NCBI RefSeq assembly: GCF_032884065.1 | Contig: NC_088866.1 | Coordinates: 55,436,068-55,500,067 of the forward strand | Reading direction: 5' to 3' | Length of the DNA stretch: 64,000 nt | Source of the DNA: Artemia franciscana | Lineage: Eukaryota > Arthropoda > Branchiopoda > Anostraca > Artemiidae | In this document: positions 32,249 to 45,365 of the stretch, in pieces | Position numbering within the stretch: position 1 is the stretch's first letter | Layout: the number at the start of each line of letters is the position of its first letter | The notes under the pieces: model-generated | Told to the model about the DNA's origin: nothing | The model's input: the letters and a program-made list of their open reading frames with translations, nothing else | Database searches by the model: none | Program-made: the position numbers and the translations under genes

Positions 32249-32597
32249 ATGTTTTATTTTAAAGTCTTCTACAACCAATTACATTATCAAATACATTACT
32301 TTATTATTATATGACATTATATTTAATTACACTACTTTATATTCTATTACAATACAATATAAATTGCATTACATTATCACTACCGTTTCACTTGGCGTCC
32401 TTCTGTCATAGGGCACTCCTTCTACGGTGGCGTTTCTGAGCTTATTATAAATACGTCCTGAGACTGAACTAGCTATACATGACGCTTGGCAAAGTAAGGA
32501 CGAATATGAAGAATAAAATAATTAAGATACCAAACGAGGATGGTTTTGGGTTGTGTTTTATTTATTAATTTCTCTTTCGTGGTATGGTTTACTGCAA
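32249..32597. other. Unique spacer between gap and right arm
   Basis: 349 bp with no mirror on the left. It starts with an AT-rich stretch of ttacattat repeats, then carries a less AT-rich part (tgacgcttggcaaagtaagg near 32,480). No INTS11 exon or other feature was recognised. Confidence 0.6.
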
Positions 32598-32833
32598 TAA
32601 GTTATTTTTTTTTCTTTATATATGCCATCTTTCCTTTTCCCCTTTTTTTCGACCGCTGAGAACGGCTTAGCGGAGGTTTTTGTCAAAACATCTGCTTTGT
32701 CTTTGTGTTTTCCCCCCACAGGCTAAAAATCGCCCTCCTTTGGCTTGTTTGTTCATTTTCATTTCCTGTTTTTCTTTGTATTCTTTATTTTTGTCGAATG
32801 CATTGATAATTAAAGGACTTCTAAATCTTTCAG

Positions 32834-33016
32834 GAATTGGGTATAGATTGTTTTATGCCAGCTAATGGTGAGACAGCAGTTATTAAAACCGCTCTGCCTG
32901 TCCATGCTGTGATTGATCAAGGGCTTTTAATGAAGTGCAAACAAAAGTATGAAATGAATCCACCCGATCCGAAAAGACCTTGTTTGGTTCATGGTGTTTT
33001 GGTAGTTAAAGATGAT
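32834..33016 (+). CDS. INTS11: INTS11 exon with MPANGE motif, right arm copy
   Basis: First of four plus-strand exons (32,834-33,016; 41,791-41,933; 45,239-45,365; 48,960-49,016) that splice in phase into the last 169 residues of INTS11 followed by a stop. This one reads ELGIDCFMPANGE through VVKDD. INTS11 is the catalytic subunit of Integrator, and this part joins the beta-CASP domain to the C-terminal domains that contact INTS9. The 5' exons that should precede it are missing: upstream lie only the spacer and the 100-N gap. As assembled it is a 3' half gene. It is intact in itself. Confidence 0.93.
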
Positions 33017-33639
33017 GTAAGTAGTCCTTTAGTGCGTTTTTTCATTAGAGTGGGATGTTTTGTTTTTTCTTCATGATTTGAGGCTCTAGTGTCAATAAGA
33101 AATCAGTAATGCCATCTACTATTTGGTATTTCTCTGCTCGTTTTTCTAGCTTTATAACTCTGTTTTTCAGAAACTGATATCAGATGCTTAATACTATACT
33201 AATTTTGCCAATCTAAAATAATTTTTCCAGCGGAAAATCAGGTTTCTAATTTGAAATTTTTGTTTTGAGTTTTTTTTTATAGTTTCGTTGAAAAGTGCCA
33301 AGGAACGTGGAAATAGGTATTTACACACCAAAAGTATCTTAAAAACTCGTAAAAAAAACAAAAAAAAAACACAAATCCATTTTTATTGAAAAGACTTCCT
33401 TCTGAGCTTTTGCAATTTTTGGCAGTAGCGGGCGCAAAAAAAAAGAAAAAAAGAAGAAGAAATAAAATGTAGGCGAACAATCATCAAAATTAGGCTAAAA
33501 ACAAATGGTATCAAAAAGTTTGAGAAGGTTTAGCTTTCCTTTGAAACGATAGTTGGCTGTTGGGAACCATCAAATTCTTATTGTTTAAGTTTTTACGGAC
33601 GGAAGTGCTTTCAAATTCTACGATTTTTTTTCTTTTTAT

Positions 33640-34115
33640 CTTCCAAGTGTAAAACTACCGGAAATCATCATCATTAATAAATAAATGAAACCAAAAGCCA
33701 AAAGAAATGACTATAGATAGCCTACTCTAACTCAAAACAAGCAAATATTTGAAGGAATAGGGCTGACAACACCCACGTCTTCTCAAGACCAGAACAGAAT
33801 TTGCACTTCACTAAAAACAAAAAAGAGAAATGACCGTGTATTGTCAGTTTAATGTATATTTATTCATTGTAGTCTTAATACATCTTTATTTATTGAACTA
33901 AAAAAAAGTGAAAGCATTAAAATATATTTTATTTTCAGTAAAGTACAAATTATGCTCTGGTCATGAGGAGGTCTGGGGGTTCTCAGCCCTACTCATGTTT
34001 ATTTTTGCTCGCTTTGAGTTTGAATCCGTTATTTATTAAATTTCTGTTCGTTTTAGGATTAATTCATTTATTGATGGTGATTTGTGGTAGTTTTACGCTT
34101 AGAAAATTATTTGAA
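33640..34115. repeat. Fold-back element 2, right arm
   Basis: Mirror of 30,628-31,106, with inverted arms around ccggaaatcatcatc and gatttgtggtagttttacgc. Confidence 0.75.
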
Positions 34116-34464
34116 TTTATTTTTACTAATTTTTGGCTTAATGAGGCTCTGTACTATTCTTTGACAAACTTGTTTTGTGGAAAAAGTTTTTAAATTAATT
34201 TCTGTTCATTTTTTATTGACATAGTCTTTTTCATAGAAAAGAATATTTGATATCTCTTAGTCAAAAGCTTAGAGTGAAGAGAAAGGTCTTGTGGGTATCG
34301 TCTCAGACTAAGCTGAAAGTAACTAACTAAGAAACCGGTTTTTTCTCGAGTTTTACTCAGCGTAAACTTGAGTGAGTGGCGTATAATACACAAGAACGAG
34401 AATTTTTTATGGAGAGAGACCAGGATTTCCCAGCATTATTTAAAAATGATCAGAAATGCAATTA

Positions 34465-34780
34465 AAAAACAAGTTTTTTCAACTGGAAGTAAAGAGAAAC
34501 ATCAAAACTTAAAAAGAATGGAATGAAAGGAGTTACCCCTTCCATAAGACCTTACTCTTTACGCTATAGTTTTGACTTTGTGTCATAATTCTTTAAGAAC
34601 GATTCCAGAAAACCAATGGCCGTTTAATTTGAATAATAAGCTTTATTTAAAATTCTATAGGAAAAAGCTTTAGCGCAAAGAAAGAGGTCTTGAGGAGGAG
34701 GCAACCCTCTTAATAATTTCGTTTTAAGGTTTGATGTTGCTCCTTACTTTCAGTTGAAAAAGTTTTTTTTTATTTAATTG
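34465..34780. repeat. Fold-back element 1, right arm
   Basis: Mirror of 29,966-30,280, with caactggaagtaaagagaaa in one half and cttactttcagttgaaaaag in the other. Confidence 0.8.
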
Positions 34781-36289
34781 CTTACAGTATTTATTAAAGT
34801 ATTTTAACAAGTTTTTTAAAGAAAATTAAAGAGTAATTTGAGTGAGTGGCGTAAAATACACGAGTACCAAAATTTCTTCCCCCTACGGAAAATAAAGAAC
34901 AAAAGTCAAATAAAATTCTCAAATTTGGAATGCCTTATTTTCCACATGGGGGTATTTTCCGTGGAGAGGTATTTTCCATGGGGGGATTTTCCGGGGGGTA
35001 AGTGCCGGCCACAGTAGAAAATGAAGCAAACGACTTATACTCATTTTTAAACAGAATATTTTGTCGAAAAATAAAATTATTTTTGGAAAACAACAGGCAA
35101 TTAAAACAATTTCAAAGGGTTTATAAACGAACCTTTAACTGCTAAGTTTTAGACAGCGAGTCCTAAAGGGGTGAAATTTACAACGCCTGGGCATAGCCAG
35201 GGAACAATACAATTAATAGATTAAACGCTTGCTATAACTGTACTTTAGCGCGGTAAGTCTGCTGCAGTCTGTTCTACCGTTTCTACTCGATTACTAGCTT
35301 ATCTGGACAATAAATTTGCAGTTGCAACAGATAAATCAGGTATGGCTCTGCCACGGGTAGACAAGAAACTCTGTCGTTATTAACCCCAAGTCATAGAAGT
35401 TCATAACTAGATGTTAATAAATGCAGATTAGTCTATAGGGTAGAGAAACTTGAACTAATAAGCAGGAGGTTGGGTACGTAATAAATCAAACTATGCTTGC
35501 AAAGGTCACTAAAAATGCATCTTTAATAGTCCTGGTCATAGTAGTTGTAAGAGGGTTAAGTCTTACAGGAGTTGAATTGACTCTTGTCTGAGACTTCTAA
35601 TAAGGCGTATAGACCTACTTACAAGAGCCTTTCAAGTTTTACACTAACCTAAATGTGGCTATTATGATTGCAGCGGGAGTAAAGGACCGAACCTCGGCCA
35701 GTTTTAACTCGAAATGAATTATTTTCAATCCAATTTAGTTTTGAAATTAAAAGTGCACCAATGGAGTTGACATGGTCGAAAACCCTATAAATCAAACTTA
35801 CAGTCCCTTGGTTTGAAAACAAAGAAAAAATCACTTTTTTGCATGGGAAGCACGTATGTTTCCTCTTTTTTCCGTTTTTTCCCGCTGGTGCTAGTGGGGC
35901 ATTAGAACATCATGTAGAGCTGTTTAAGGGCTCCCTTAAAAACAAATTGTTGCATCTACTCGCTTTTATAATTAATTAAACACAATGTTTAAAATAAAAT
36001 CTTTTTTTTTAAGAAAGGCGCATCTTTGGATACAAGATGATGAATAATGTCATGATCGTAGGTAATAACTCTAAATGATGTTATAGTTAAATACTTTAAA
36101 CGGTGCCCAGGGTAGTCCGTTATTTACTAGTTCTACTAAAAAAAAAAGCCGAAGGCTTTTTCCTGTGTGTAATTACGTGAAATTCCTTAATTCAATTAAA
36201 ACTGCTAATTTACCACTCTTTGACTTAAAACTGAAGAATAACACGTTAATTATGCTAGTGCATAATTTATCCCGGTTTAGCATCTTCCC

Positions 36290-36640
36290 GATCGTTGGTA
36301 CTTTTTTTTCATGTTCTTCACTTCACACCTACTTTATTCATATTTTAATGCTTTCTCCAATTTCTTTACATTCCTCTTATTTTCGTATGATCTATCATCT
36401 ACCCCTACTCCTCTCTATTAAACACAAAGTATTTTCAATAATATTCTTAGCTGCGTTCCTAACTTTCATCCCTAAGACACCATCAACAAATTCACAAATT
36501 ATTTTCCTAAAATTATTCCATCCATCTTCTATATTGTCAAGTTTTAAACTTTCCAGTTTAGATTTCAATTCTTCCTGGAAAGCTTCCCTTAATCCTGGAG
36601 TCTACTTACTTCATGGCTTCCCGGAAGGTAGTTATCCTTC
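36290..36640 (-). mobile_element. LINE linker fragment (RTE-like), right arm
   Basis: Mirror of 28,100-28,450, read on the minus strand (AFQEELK, IEDGWNNFRK, FVDGVLG). The plus-strand 165-codon open frame at 36,165-36,662 is its antisense shadow, not a gene. Confidence 0.75.
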
Positions 36641-36939
36641 CAAAATTTCAGCTTTAAATTAACCCTAGACCCAACTAGATAATGATTTTTTTTTTACATC
36701 AATAATAGCACTCCTTTGTACCCTAATACCTTGTATTGGTCCTGCCAATCTTCGGTTTACAATAGCATATCAATAATATTAGCTGTCTTACCATCATATA
36801 AATACTGTGGTAACTTATGGTCCATTTTATGACCAAATACTATACTGAATATAACTATTCAGAAACTAGGCCTCCTGCTATAGTTAAGGTGGGCGATCCT
36901 CAAGTATGGTACCTTTATCACTCTACTAACAGCGAAGGG

Positions 36940-37470
36940 TAAAATGTTTAGAAACGGCCGAGAGGATCGTTGAATTAAATCAAAAGACACTATGTGAATC
37001 CAGGTTGTCATAAGGGTATATCTCCACAATCTCAGGAACGGCTAAGGATATTAAGTCGAAAATTCCAGTTAAAATCATGAGGGAAGCTGAACTAAATCAA
37101 AAGACACTATTTTTATCCAGATTCGCAAAAGGTCCAATCTGTAATATCCAAGGAAGGATTTAATTGAAACTATTGAAAAATGTTGAGCTAAAAAAACAAC
37201 TCTAAGTACGTTCAGGTTGTTAAAAGGGCGTATCTGCAATATCTCAGGAATGGCTTAGGTGGATAAGGTAAAACTTTCAGGGAAGATTGGGGTAATGTTG
37301 AACTGTATCAAAAGATACTATGTGGACTTAGGTTGTCAAAAGTGTATCTATTCAAAATGTTAGGAAGGGCTTGGGGCATGAATTTGAAGCTTCCAAAAAA
37401 CGGTTGATGGGGCTGTTGAACTCAATCAAACGACATTTTTTGCATCTAGATTATCAAAATAAACTCTTCC
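36940..37470. repeat. Degenerate tandem repeat, ~125-bp unit, right arm
   Basis: Mirror of 27,270-27,800, with aaatcaaaagacactatgtg-like cores at intervals of about 120-130 bp. Confidence 0.75.
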
Positions 37471-38089
37471 ACAATATACAAAGCATACAGTATTTTCCAA
37501 ATAACAAGAAAAAGAGTTTAAAGAGTCAGAAATAACACTGATGATTTTTTCAGGGGGTATCAGCCCCCCCCCCCCATTTCAGGGCACTTGGTTAAAAATA
37601 GCGTATGTATTTAGTTTTCAGCTCTTATAAAATGACCGAAACAAGCATAGGAGAGAAATTATAAGCTTTCTTCGACTTTCCAACTGTTAACTAACAATAC
37701 TGTCTACCAGTTTTCTGCAAGCACGTGGAAAGATAATTTACAAAAGTTAGCTAACAATTTTTAGGAATGTTTCATCGGCCGGGAATGTAGTGGTGACCCT
37801 ATGGTTTGAAATGGTCAGATAGGGGATATATTACTGGAGCCACTAGTCCCTCTGGATGTTATTACGAACACCTGGGTCCTACGCAATACTATAGTGAACC
37901 TATAACGGTATAACCCACATGTTTGTTAATCTCGCGTGGCGTGTTAGATCTCGAGGTCCGCTAGTCAAGCGGGGATGCCTGTATAACTGGGAGTATGTAT
38001 CTATGAGGAGGATGATATTATCTTGCGTGACTTGGTAGATTTATTATGTATGGTTTATTATGTATGAACCCTAGTTGTAAGTGGGGAGG

Positions 38090-38220
38090 GCGCACTTGTG
38101 CGTGTTACTTAATGACGAAACACACGTAAGTGATACGTAATGGCGTATTACTTATAACATAATGGTGGTGCACACGTGGATTTTACATAATGACGGTGTA
38201 CACTTGGGATGTTACATAAT
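38090..38220. repeat. Short irregular tandem motif, right arm
   Basis: Mirror of 26,530-26,660 (ttacataatgacggtgtaca-type units). Confidence 0.6.
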
Positions 38221-41089
38221 ACTTTAAGAGATTTTTTCTTCAGAATTTCTTTTTTTTTCAAGGCATTTTTCCTTAAGAGGTTTTTTCTTGCAGATTTCAT
38301 TTTCTTCAGGATTTTCTCCTCAGGGAGCTTCTATAATCCAAAGATTTTTGTCCGCTTTAGGATTCGATAGAGATTTCTTCCAATGGAACTGTGCGCTAGA
38401 CAGCCGAACCAGCAAACTGTTCATATTATTTGGATTCGGGGAATACCTTCAACGTGACAAGGTGTTTCCTACACTCAGGGAATTCCCTTCACGCTTTTTA
38501 GAACGATAAAATTGATTGCGTGTCTCCTAACCATCGTCTCCGAGTCGTGTAACTATCCAGCTAGGCTATTGATTTTTAGTCTATTGGACACACTGCGTGC
38601 TATATTGTATTAGTGGTATAAGATGACATAGAAAGTTTAAGTCAGGTATTGAATGAGTGAGATGTTACATAGCATTGGCTTTAGATATTTCATTGCTCAT
38701 GTATGGAAAGATTCATCCCGGAACAAGAAATCTAAAAGACACAGACATTTTTTTTTTTACATACAAGTTAAAAAAAATATAAAATCAAGAAATAACAGAA
38801 AAAAAGAACTGAATCTCAACAAACGGAAATACAAAACGTGAAATAAGCTCATATAGGATAAAATATAAGCAAAAAAGCGTGAATTAAAGAAAGGTGGGGT
38901 AGAGGGGGGGGGGGTGTTATTAGAGGTAAATTTAAGCCGTATTAAGAAATATCTCCGAGAGGTTTTAATAAAAACACCTCGTTTCTACTGCTCTATCTGA
39001 CGTACCTGTGTGCTACATTGTTTTAATTTAAATCTTGTTATGAACAATGTCCCATTTTGAATGAGCCTTAAGTATTACATTTTATGCAGGGAAAGCCTTA
39101 TTACTGACAATAGTAATAATAAGAAAAAATTACAACTTCACATTACGGTTTCTCGCTAGTAAGCAGTAGAGACACTATATAACACTAAGACACTAATAAG
39201 TAATAAGTAGTAGAGACACCTACCCTCATCATTCCTAAGGCATTTTTCAGATATTTTCATGATAAAAATCACGCTTTAAATCCATCGATTCGTGTTTTCT
39301 CAACCCACACCTCGTGATTCACCATGTCAATTCACGCCACCGTGGCACCCTATTGCGGGCTTGTGTCATTCCTTTGACACTCAATGCCTGGCACATGGCA
39401 CCCTATGGCGTGAATTATCAGCCTATAGCATTTTTCTGGCATTTTCCTGCAAAAATATCCGTTTACACTAGAATCGATCATTATAACTTAATGAAAAATC
39501 CTCAATAGCATATCTTCTCATGACTCCTAGCAGTTGAGACCAGCGTGGCACAATGTGCTCGCCCAATGACATGCTCTGGCGCACATTATGACACTTCAGG
39601 CATTAAAAAAAAAACAAGAAAATTGGAAATCAATTTTAAAATGAAAATGAAAATATATTTGTGTAACATATATATGTAAAATATATTTACTTTTACATAT
39701 ATTTGTAAAAGAAATTTACAAATATCTGAAAATATGAAAATCCGAAAAAAAGAAAAATATGTCCTATTGTTGTTTCAAAAATAAAAGTCCTTTTATTTCT
39801 TCTTGGTTTTTCAGTTCCTATTCTCCTATTTTGCTCTCTAAATCTGCATTATTTTTATTTTTTCTCTCTTTTACATGTGTCTTTTGCACTTGAAACATAA
39901 GATGAGAATTATTTCCAAAAGATTGCTATCACTATCCGAGATGGACCGGATTCGTTGTTCAAGGTTAACCTTAAAAACTAACTCAATAAAAAAGAAATAT
40001 AAATGATTGTTTACAGAAAAACATATATCACAGAAGTTAACATGTCAAAAAGATTAAAAGCAATTAAAATTCTAAAGAGGAACTAAGCTCGTAAGTAAAG
40101 CACGAAAAGGGATAAACTGAGGAGGTGGTATAAATCAAACAGTTCGTTGTAGTGAACTGTAAGTAAGGAGCGACTCAGCTCAAATGTAACCGAAACTCTA
40201 ATAAACGGAATTTTATGTATCAAAAAGAATCAGCTTATTATGCTGATTCTAAATGTATAAGATTCATTAAATGTAATGTTGGCCATCAAAAGCTACGAGC
40301 CTGAGACAATTTGCCTGATTTTTGAAATAAGGGAAAATATCCCATAAGAGTAGAGGAATCTTAATGAAACCCAGACCATCAGGTGTGGTTTTTTCCAGGG
40401 GTGATAGTATCGAAATATTGATCCTAGAAGATCGGGAGAGTGTGCATACGAACAGAAATTGAAAGCTCTAGTGCCCTTTTTAAGTCACCGAGAAGATTGG
40501 AGGATAGCTAGCCCCATTTCTCCTCCCTTTTTCCCCAAACTTATCCGATTAAAATTCTGGCATAGTCATTTTGTCCAGCATAGTTGAAAGATCCAATAAT
40601 TATGTCTTAGGCGTAAAACGACCACTGTCCGTGGGGAAAGGCCTAAATGTTATGAAATTTGCCATTGCTTGCGTATAGTATTTGTTATAGGGAAGTATGC
40701 ATACACTTTACGGGGTGGGGGGAGATATTCTATACTTGGTGTAGATTTCCATAGGGAGAGTTTTTCGGGAGAGGGAAGTTTCTGGGGGTTGAACTTTTCA
40801 GGGGAAATTTTACACCAGGAGGGTTTAGTAGAATTCCAATACGAAATGTCTTTTGAGTTGTCTTACTTTCTCTTTGCTAATTAATTTTGCGTGTGGAGTT
40901 GTTCCGGGGGAATGATCCTGGAGCTACTTTCAGCTTTTTGAATTTCCGGGAAAAATTTTAACGGAAGGATGGATTTCTGGAGTGATCGAGAAAAAGACTA
41001 GACATTAAAGTCTTCTTCAAATTAAAGTGTGCTAAGAAGAATTTTTCAGGCTGAATCGGGGGGGGGGGTATTTTTCATTACAACATTAA

Positions 41090-41250
41090 AACTCAAAACG
41101 AGCAGAAATTATTCAATACATGAAGGGGTTATCCCCCTCTCCAATACCTTGCTCTTTGCGCTAAAGTTTGACTCTTTGTACCAATGTTTCAAGAACGGCT
41201 ATTGAAACACCGAGGCAGTTTAATTAGAATAGGAACCTTTTTTGAAAGTG
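41090..41250. repeat. Half copy of a fold-back repeat, right arm
   Basis: Mirror of 23,440-23,620. Next to it, about 60 bp present on the left are replaced here by a G run and tatttttcatt. Confidence 0.65.
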
Positions 41251-41790
41251 CTAAAAACTGCTGTGATGTCATTTTAAGGTTTGCATTTTCAATTTCATTG
41301 TGTCAGTTTTCCTGTGATGTCATTCTCAAGGGGTTCCAGGGGTTTCTTTTTAAAAAATTCCTATAAGTTTGTTTTCAAAAAACATTTTACTGTTATGACT
41401 AAGGAAAATAATAATTAGTATTCCTGAATATGCTACAAATGGCAATTTTTTCTCAATAGATAGTTTTCTTTAGAAACATGTTTTCAAATTTCTGGTTACT
41501 ATGAACTGTTTTACCTTAGGGCTAAAAATGTGATATCCTCCCAAAAGAATTATTTGACTATGAAAGAGTATAAGAATATTGCGATCAGTACACTTGAGAA
41601 TCTTGAATGCCCTGTAGTAGTGCAACAGGACTCATCTTAGTTTGGTAATACCGGACCTTGAGTTTGAACTTAGCTACAGCAACACACTGCAGGGCTCGGA
41701 ATTTGATTCCGATGACGGGATTATGCAAACCGTTTTACTTTTAACCCATTTAAGAAGAAGAAGACTTGAATTTCTGAATCTTTCTTGAAG

Positions 41791-41933
41791 GTGTTAACAC
41801 TCATGGATTCTCAGAAGGCCGCCGATGAACTAGGTTTGCCGAAACAAGAGCTTATCCTCTCCTGCCCAGTTCCCCTTCCTGACGACTCTCAACCTGCAAC
41901 TGCTCTAGCGAAGATAAGCAATAAGGTTCAAAA
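41791..41933 (+). CDS. INTS11: INTS11 antepenultimate coding exon, right arm copy
   Basis: 143 nt reading VLTLMDSQKAADELGLPKQE, LILSCPVPLPDD and ALAKISNKVQ, ending two bases into a lysine codon at GTAAGT. It joins in phase to GTG from the 33,016 donor and to A-GAT at 45,239. Base-for-base identical to the left copy, while the flanking introns differ in places. Confidence 0.88.
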
Positions 41934-44731
41934 GTAAGTTAATTTTTAGCCAAGGTTTTTATTTTACTTTTTCAATTTAGAACTTACAACCGTGCCATTC
42001 AGCATCAAATTATTATTATGTAGATAAATCAATGGAAATTAAAAGATGGTGGCTCTGATCCACGAAGCGTTTTTCGCTGAATTTAGAATACTATGAGTCA
42101 AATGTTGAATTTTTACAATTGCTGTATACTTGTCTAGGAGAAACAATTTTAAATCCTCCCATTGAAATGTTTATATGTCACAGCCACTAATTGAAATTTT
42201 ATTTTCTTCCTTTTAAGTTTCTGGTTAATTTTTCACGTTAAATCAATTTCTAATGTGGTTAATTGAATTTTACTAGACCTATAAACATAAATTCAGGATA
42301 AAAGTATTTAACCTCAAGCAACAGTTCTTTTACTACCCTCCGCTTCCCCAATCCCCAGAACAAAAATACTGGACTCCGCCCTTTCCATCTGTTTTAATGT
42401 ATAAGGTAAATTAGTTTTTGAAGGCAATACTTGGTACGGTGCTTCATTCGCTCTCGGTTACTACGCTCAGGGATAATATGCTCTAAAATCTAAAATTGAT
42501 CGGGCGAATATAAACAATGACGTTCAGGTATAAAGTATTTTAAAGCCCCGTTTTCAGGCCACCCCGTATCCAACACGGTGTGGACACAGGTTTTGCAGAT
42601 TATTGTTTTGAGCCCCGTTGTTTAGGCCTTTCAGGACCCTTGTTCAATCATGTTATACTGGCGCTTTCTAAAATTGAACAACCCCTATCCAACACACTTG
42701 GAACCCGTTGGCCCGTAAGATGGAAACGCTTTGATTTTTCATTGAACTAGAAAATAATTTTTGTTGAATCCGATTCGAAACACGCTTCAAACCTGGCTCC
42801 TGAAAACAGTTTTGTTTTCCTAGTGACTCGCCTAGAGTAAGAAATTGCTTCTCAGACAATACTTTCTTTGATATTTAATTAAACTCACATCCAGGCATCT
42901 AGACAGGGATTTTCTCGGGGGGGGGGGGGCATTTAAAGACAAATCCTTATTTGAAAATTTGAATTAGAAATACCGAGGGCTTTGGAAAAGGTTTGATTTT
43001 TTTTTTTTTTGGGTGGGGGGTCCTTTCCACTACATACATCCCTTATTGCAAGTTAAAGCAAAATAATCTTGAGAAAATTTATCTATCCATGTGTACTATA
43101 GCCTCTAACATCCACTGTGGGGGCATATTACTTTCACCTTCAGCATTAACTGCAAATTCAAGCAATTCTTATTTGATTATGCTTTACATATAATTTAGTG
43201 ATAACTGTCGATTAAATACATTTTTATCTTATATTTGTCACGATGCCACAGATATCGACTTTCAGCGATATCGTATTGGTGGATGTATAGGGTGTGCTTC
43301 AGAATTCAAATATATTAGTTTGTTTTATTACCTTCAGCCTAAAATGACAGATAACAACAAATTTAACCCCTAAAGTACTTATAAGGGTGCCTGACATTTT
43401 ACTGTGCTTGAAATTATTTCGTCATTTTGAGCGCTTGCTATAAAGACGAAATGAACTTTTTGTTTTCAATTTTTAGCGTACTGATAGGGCATTAGAAACC
43501 GAATTTCATCAGCCATAAAACTAATGTGCATTCACTACTCCTTTTTTTCATTATGTCACTGGAGAGGGAAGATGATATTGTCGAGCTTTTTGTGAAAACA
43601 GTTTTTTGCATCACTTTAAATTTCTAAAATCAAGCCTTTGAAAATTACACTGTGTAACTAAATTCAATATTTTATTTATAAGTCCATTTTCATTAACATT
43701 TAGGTATATTCAAGAAGTAGCTAGAGTCAGCACAGAGGTTCACCTGATTTGAACTTTAATATTCAAATACGGCCAGGCAGTCAGAAAGCTTCTTTATCAA
43801 TCCTTAGCCTTCTGGAGAAAAAATTGCATGGGAATTAAACCAAAGGGTGAGCTCTCTGGTGGTGCAGCGGATAGCGTTAGCCAAATCTTTAGCTGGAATC
43901 GTGGCTGGTTTCCCATTGATTCGCCTTTGTCACTCAAATTGCTAAAACGTCCTTAGCCACAAGTGTATGTATTGTTGAATAGCTGAAAATCCAATCTATG
44001 CATTAGCATTTTTATTACTAAAATTCTTCAAAATTAAACACATAGAATGAAGATTTGATTTAAGAACCAGTTATTATTAGTTAATTGACTTACTTACTAG
44101 AGCATCTTTTTGGAAAGACCTGTTATCCTATTGTTGTCCCTCTCTTTTGTTATCCCTTTGACCCTCATTCAATCTTTGTTTTCTTCTGATTCCAAAAGAA
44201 TTATTTTCTCACCTAATTTGTATCATGTAAAGTACAAATGTGAAATTCATTTTTTTTTTTTTTTTGCTTTATATACCGTAAAAACTCCCAGGCTCAATCC
44301 ATTCAAAAATTAGAAAACCCCTTCCTGAAACATCACATAGTTGTATTAATTACCCTGTTTGGCTCCACCCCTTGATATATGATAACCAATTAAATTATTC
44401 TATATAGCAACTTCTTTTGATTGTAATTCTTCTTTTTTTAACATGTCTTCTTTAAATGGCTATTTGCAGATTTCTGCAATATCTTTGAATTTTACGAACG
44501 CAAAGCGTTATCAATTCTACCCAATTAGTTTCCACTTATTTTTTTTGTTCACGGTTCAGCTTTGCAACGCTGACTTGTGTAGCAACCATAATTTTGTAAC
44601 AACCAAAGGTTTTTAAAAATCATATTTATGTTTTTATGCATTTCTTATAATATTTATGTATTATTATATTACTTTTTATGTATTATTTATTTATATATTT
44701 CTCAAAATTTTTGTTTTTCTATTTCTTATAG
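41934..44731. other. INTS11 intron, right arm
   Basis: Mirror of 19,959-22,756, with a SINE-like head at 43,847-43,935, a poly-G run at 42,918-42,929 and a poly-T run near 44,250-44,265. No gene. Confidence 0.55.
43847..43935 (+). repeat. tRNA-derived SINE-like head, right arm
   Basis: Mirror of 20,755-20,845, with the A-box-like TGGTGCAGCGG at about 43,858-43,870 and tagcgttagcc after it. Confidence 0.4.
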
Positions 44732-44940
44732 CAAAGTCTTGTGGTTAGAAAAATACCTTCAACTTTTAGAGTTAGCAAGAGAGTTCCTAAAAACGTTCCT
44801 AAGTCGTCGTCTTTTTTTGTGCCTAATATTGAGGCAAAAACCCTTTCACATCTTACTTCAGTGCTGCCCCTCTTTGAATTTCGTAACAATTATAATTTTG
44901 TAGCAACCAAAAGAAGAAACGTAGAAAATTCGATTTGCAG
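44732..44940 (+). other. Candidate cassette exon in INTS11 intron, right arm copy
   Basis: 209-nt exon-like segment with a polypyrimidine tract and acceptor (tttctatttcttatag) and a consensus donor (TGCAG/GTAAGG), lying between INTS11 exons at 41,933 and 45,239 on the same strand. One frame is fully open (QSLVVRKIPSTFRVSKRV), but the frame set by INTS11 gives KVLWLEKYLQLLELAREFLK and then a stop within the exon. Inclusion would truncate INTS11. Its 3' end overlaps a dispersed repeat. The protein resembles no family I know. It could be a poison exon, or chance splice signals in a repeat. Confidence 0.3.
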
Positions 44941-45012
44941 GTAAGGATATACAAAAGATGGAGCCTGTGGGCAAAAAAATGTTTTCATTGTGATGTTCTT
45001 GGTATTTTAAAT
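44885..45012. repeat. Dispersed ~130-bp repeat, copy 2 right arm
   Basis: Mirror of 19,676-19,800, and similar to 46,890-47,025 in the same orientation. Confidence 0.65.
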
Positions 45013-45238
45013 AACTTTTCCTGGAACGGGAGGGTCTAAGTGTGACTGAACCTGCATTGTCCTGCTGATCCTCCTTATGAGAATAGCTATTTAAACGCTT
45101 TTGACAATTAACTCAGAAGTAGGAAAATTTCAGATAAGACATTATATTTAGAGATGTAAACTTTTAGATATAACACGCTTAGATGTGATACAAACATTAT
45201 TTTTATGAGCTTTATTTACGTTTTGCGTTTCATTCCAG

Positions 45239-45365
45239 AGATTTGGTGAACTGGGAAGTTGTAACAAGGAGGGATGATTCATTTTGCGTACAATCGGTAG
45301 ATGTCAGTCTACGACAAAAAGATCAAAGTGCCAAGTTCGAAATCCTTGTAAAATGGTTATACGAG
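45239..45365 (+). CDS. INTS11: INTS11 penultimate coding exon, right arm copy
   Basis: 127 nt after cattccag: one base completes lysine, then DLVNWEVVTRRDDSFCVQS, VDVSLRQK and FEILVKWLYE, donor GTAATT, phase 0. It aligns with the human C-terminal segment around VLLVSWTYQ. Identical to the left copy. Confidence 0.88.

Larger units (their letters stand above)
33017..41790. other. INTS11 intron, right arm (8.8 kb)
   Basis: Mirror of 22,900-31,729, with the same repeats in reverse order (see separate entries). Open frames here are repeat or LINE shadows. No additional exon recognised. Confidence 0.6.

Noticed and set aside
32027-32314. Open frame running through the N gap
   Set aside because: It exists only because N bases contain no stops.
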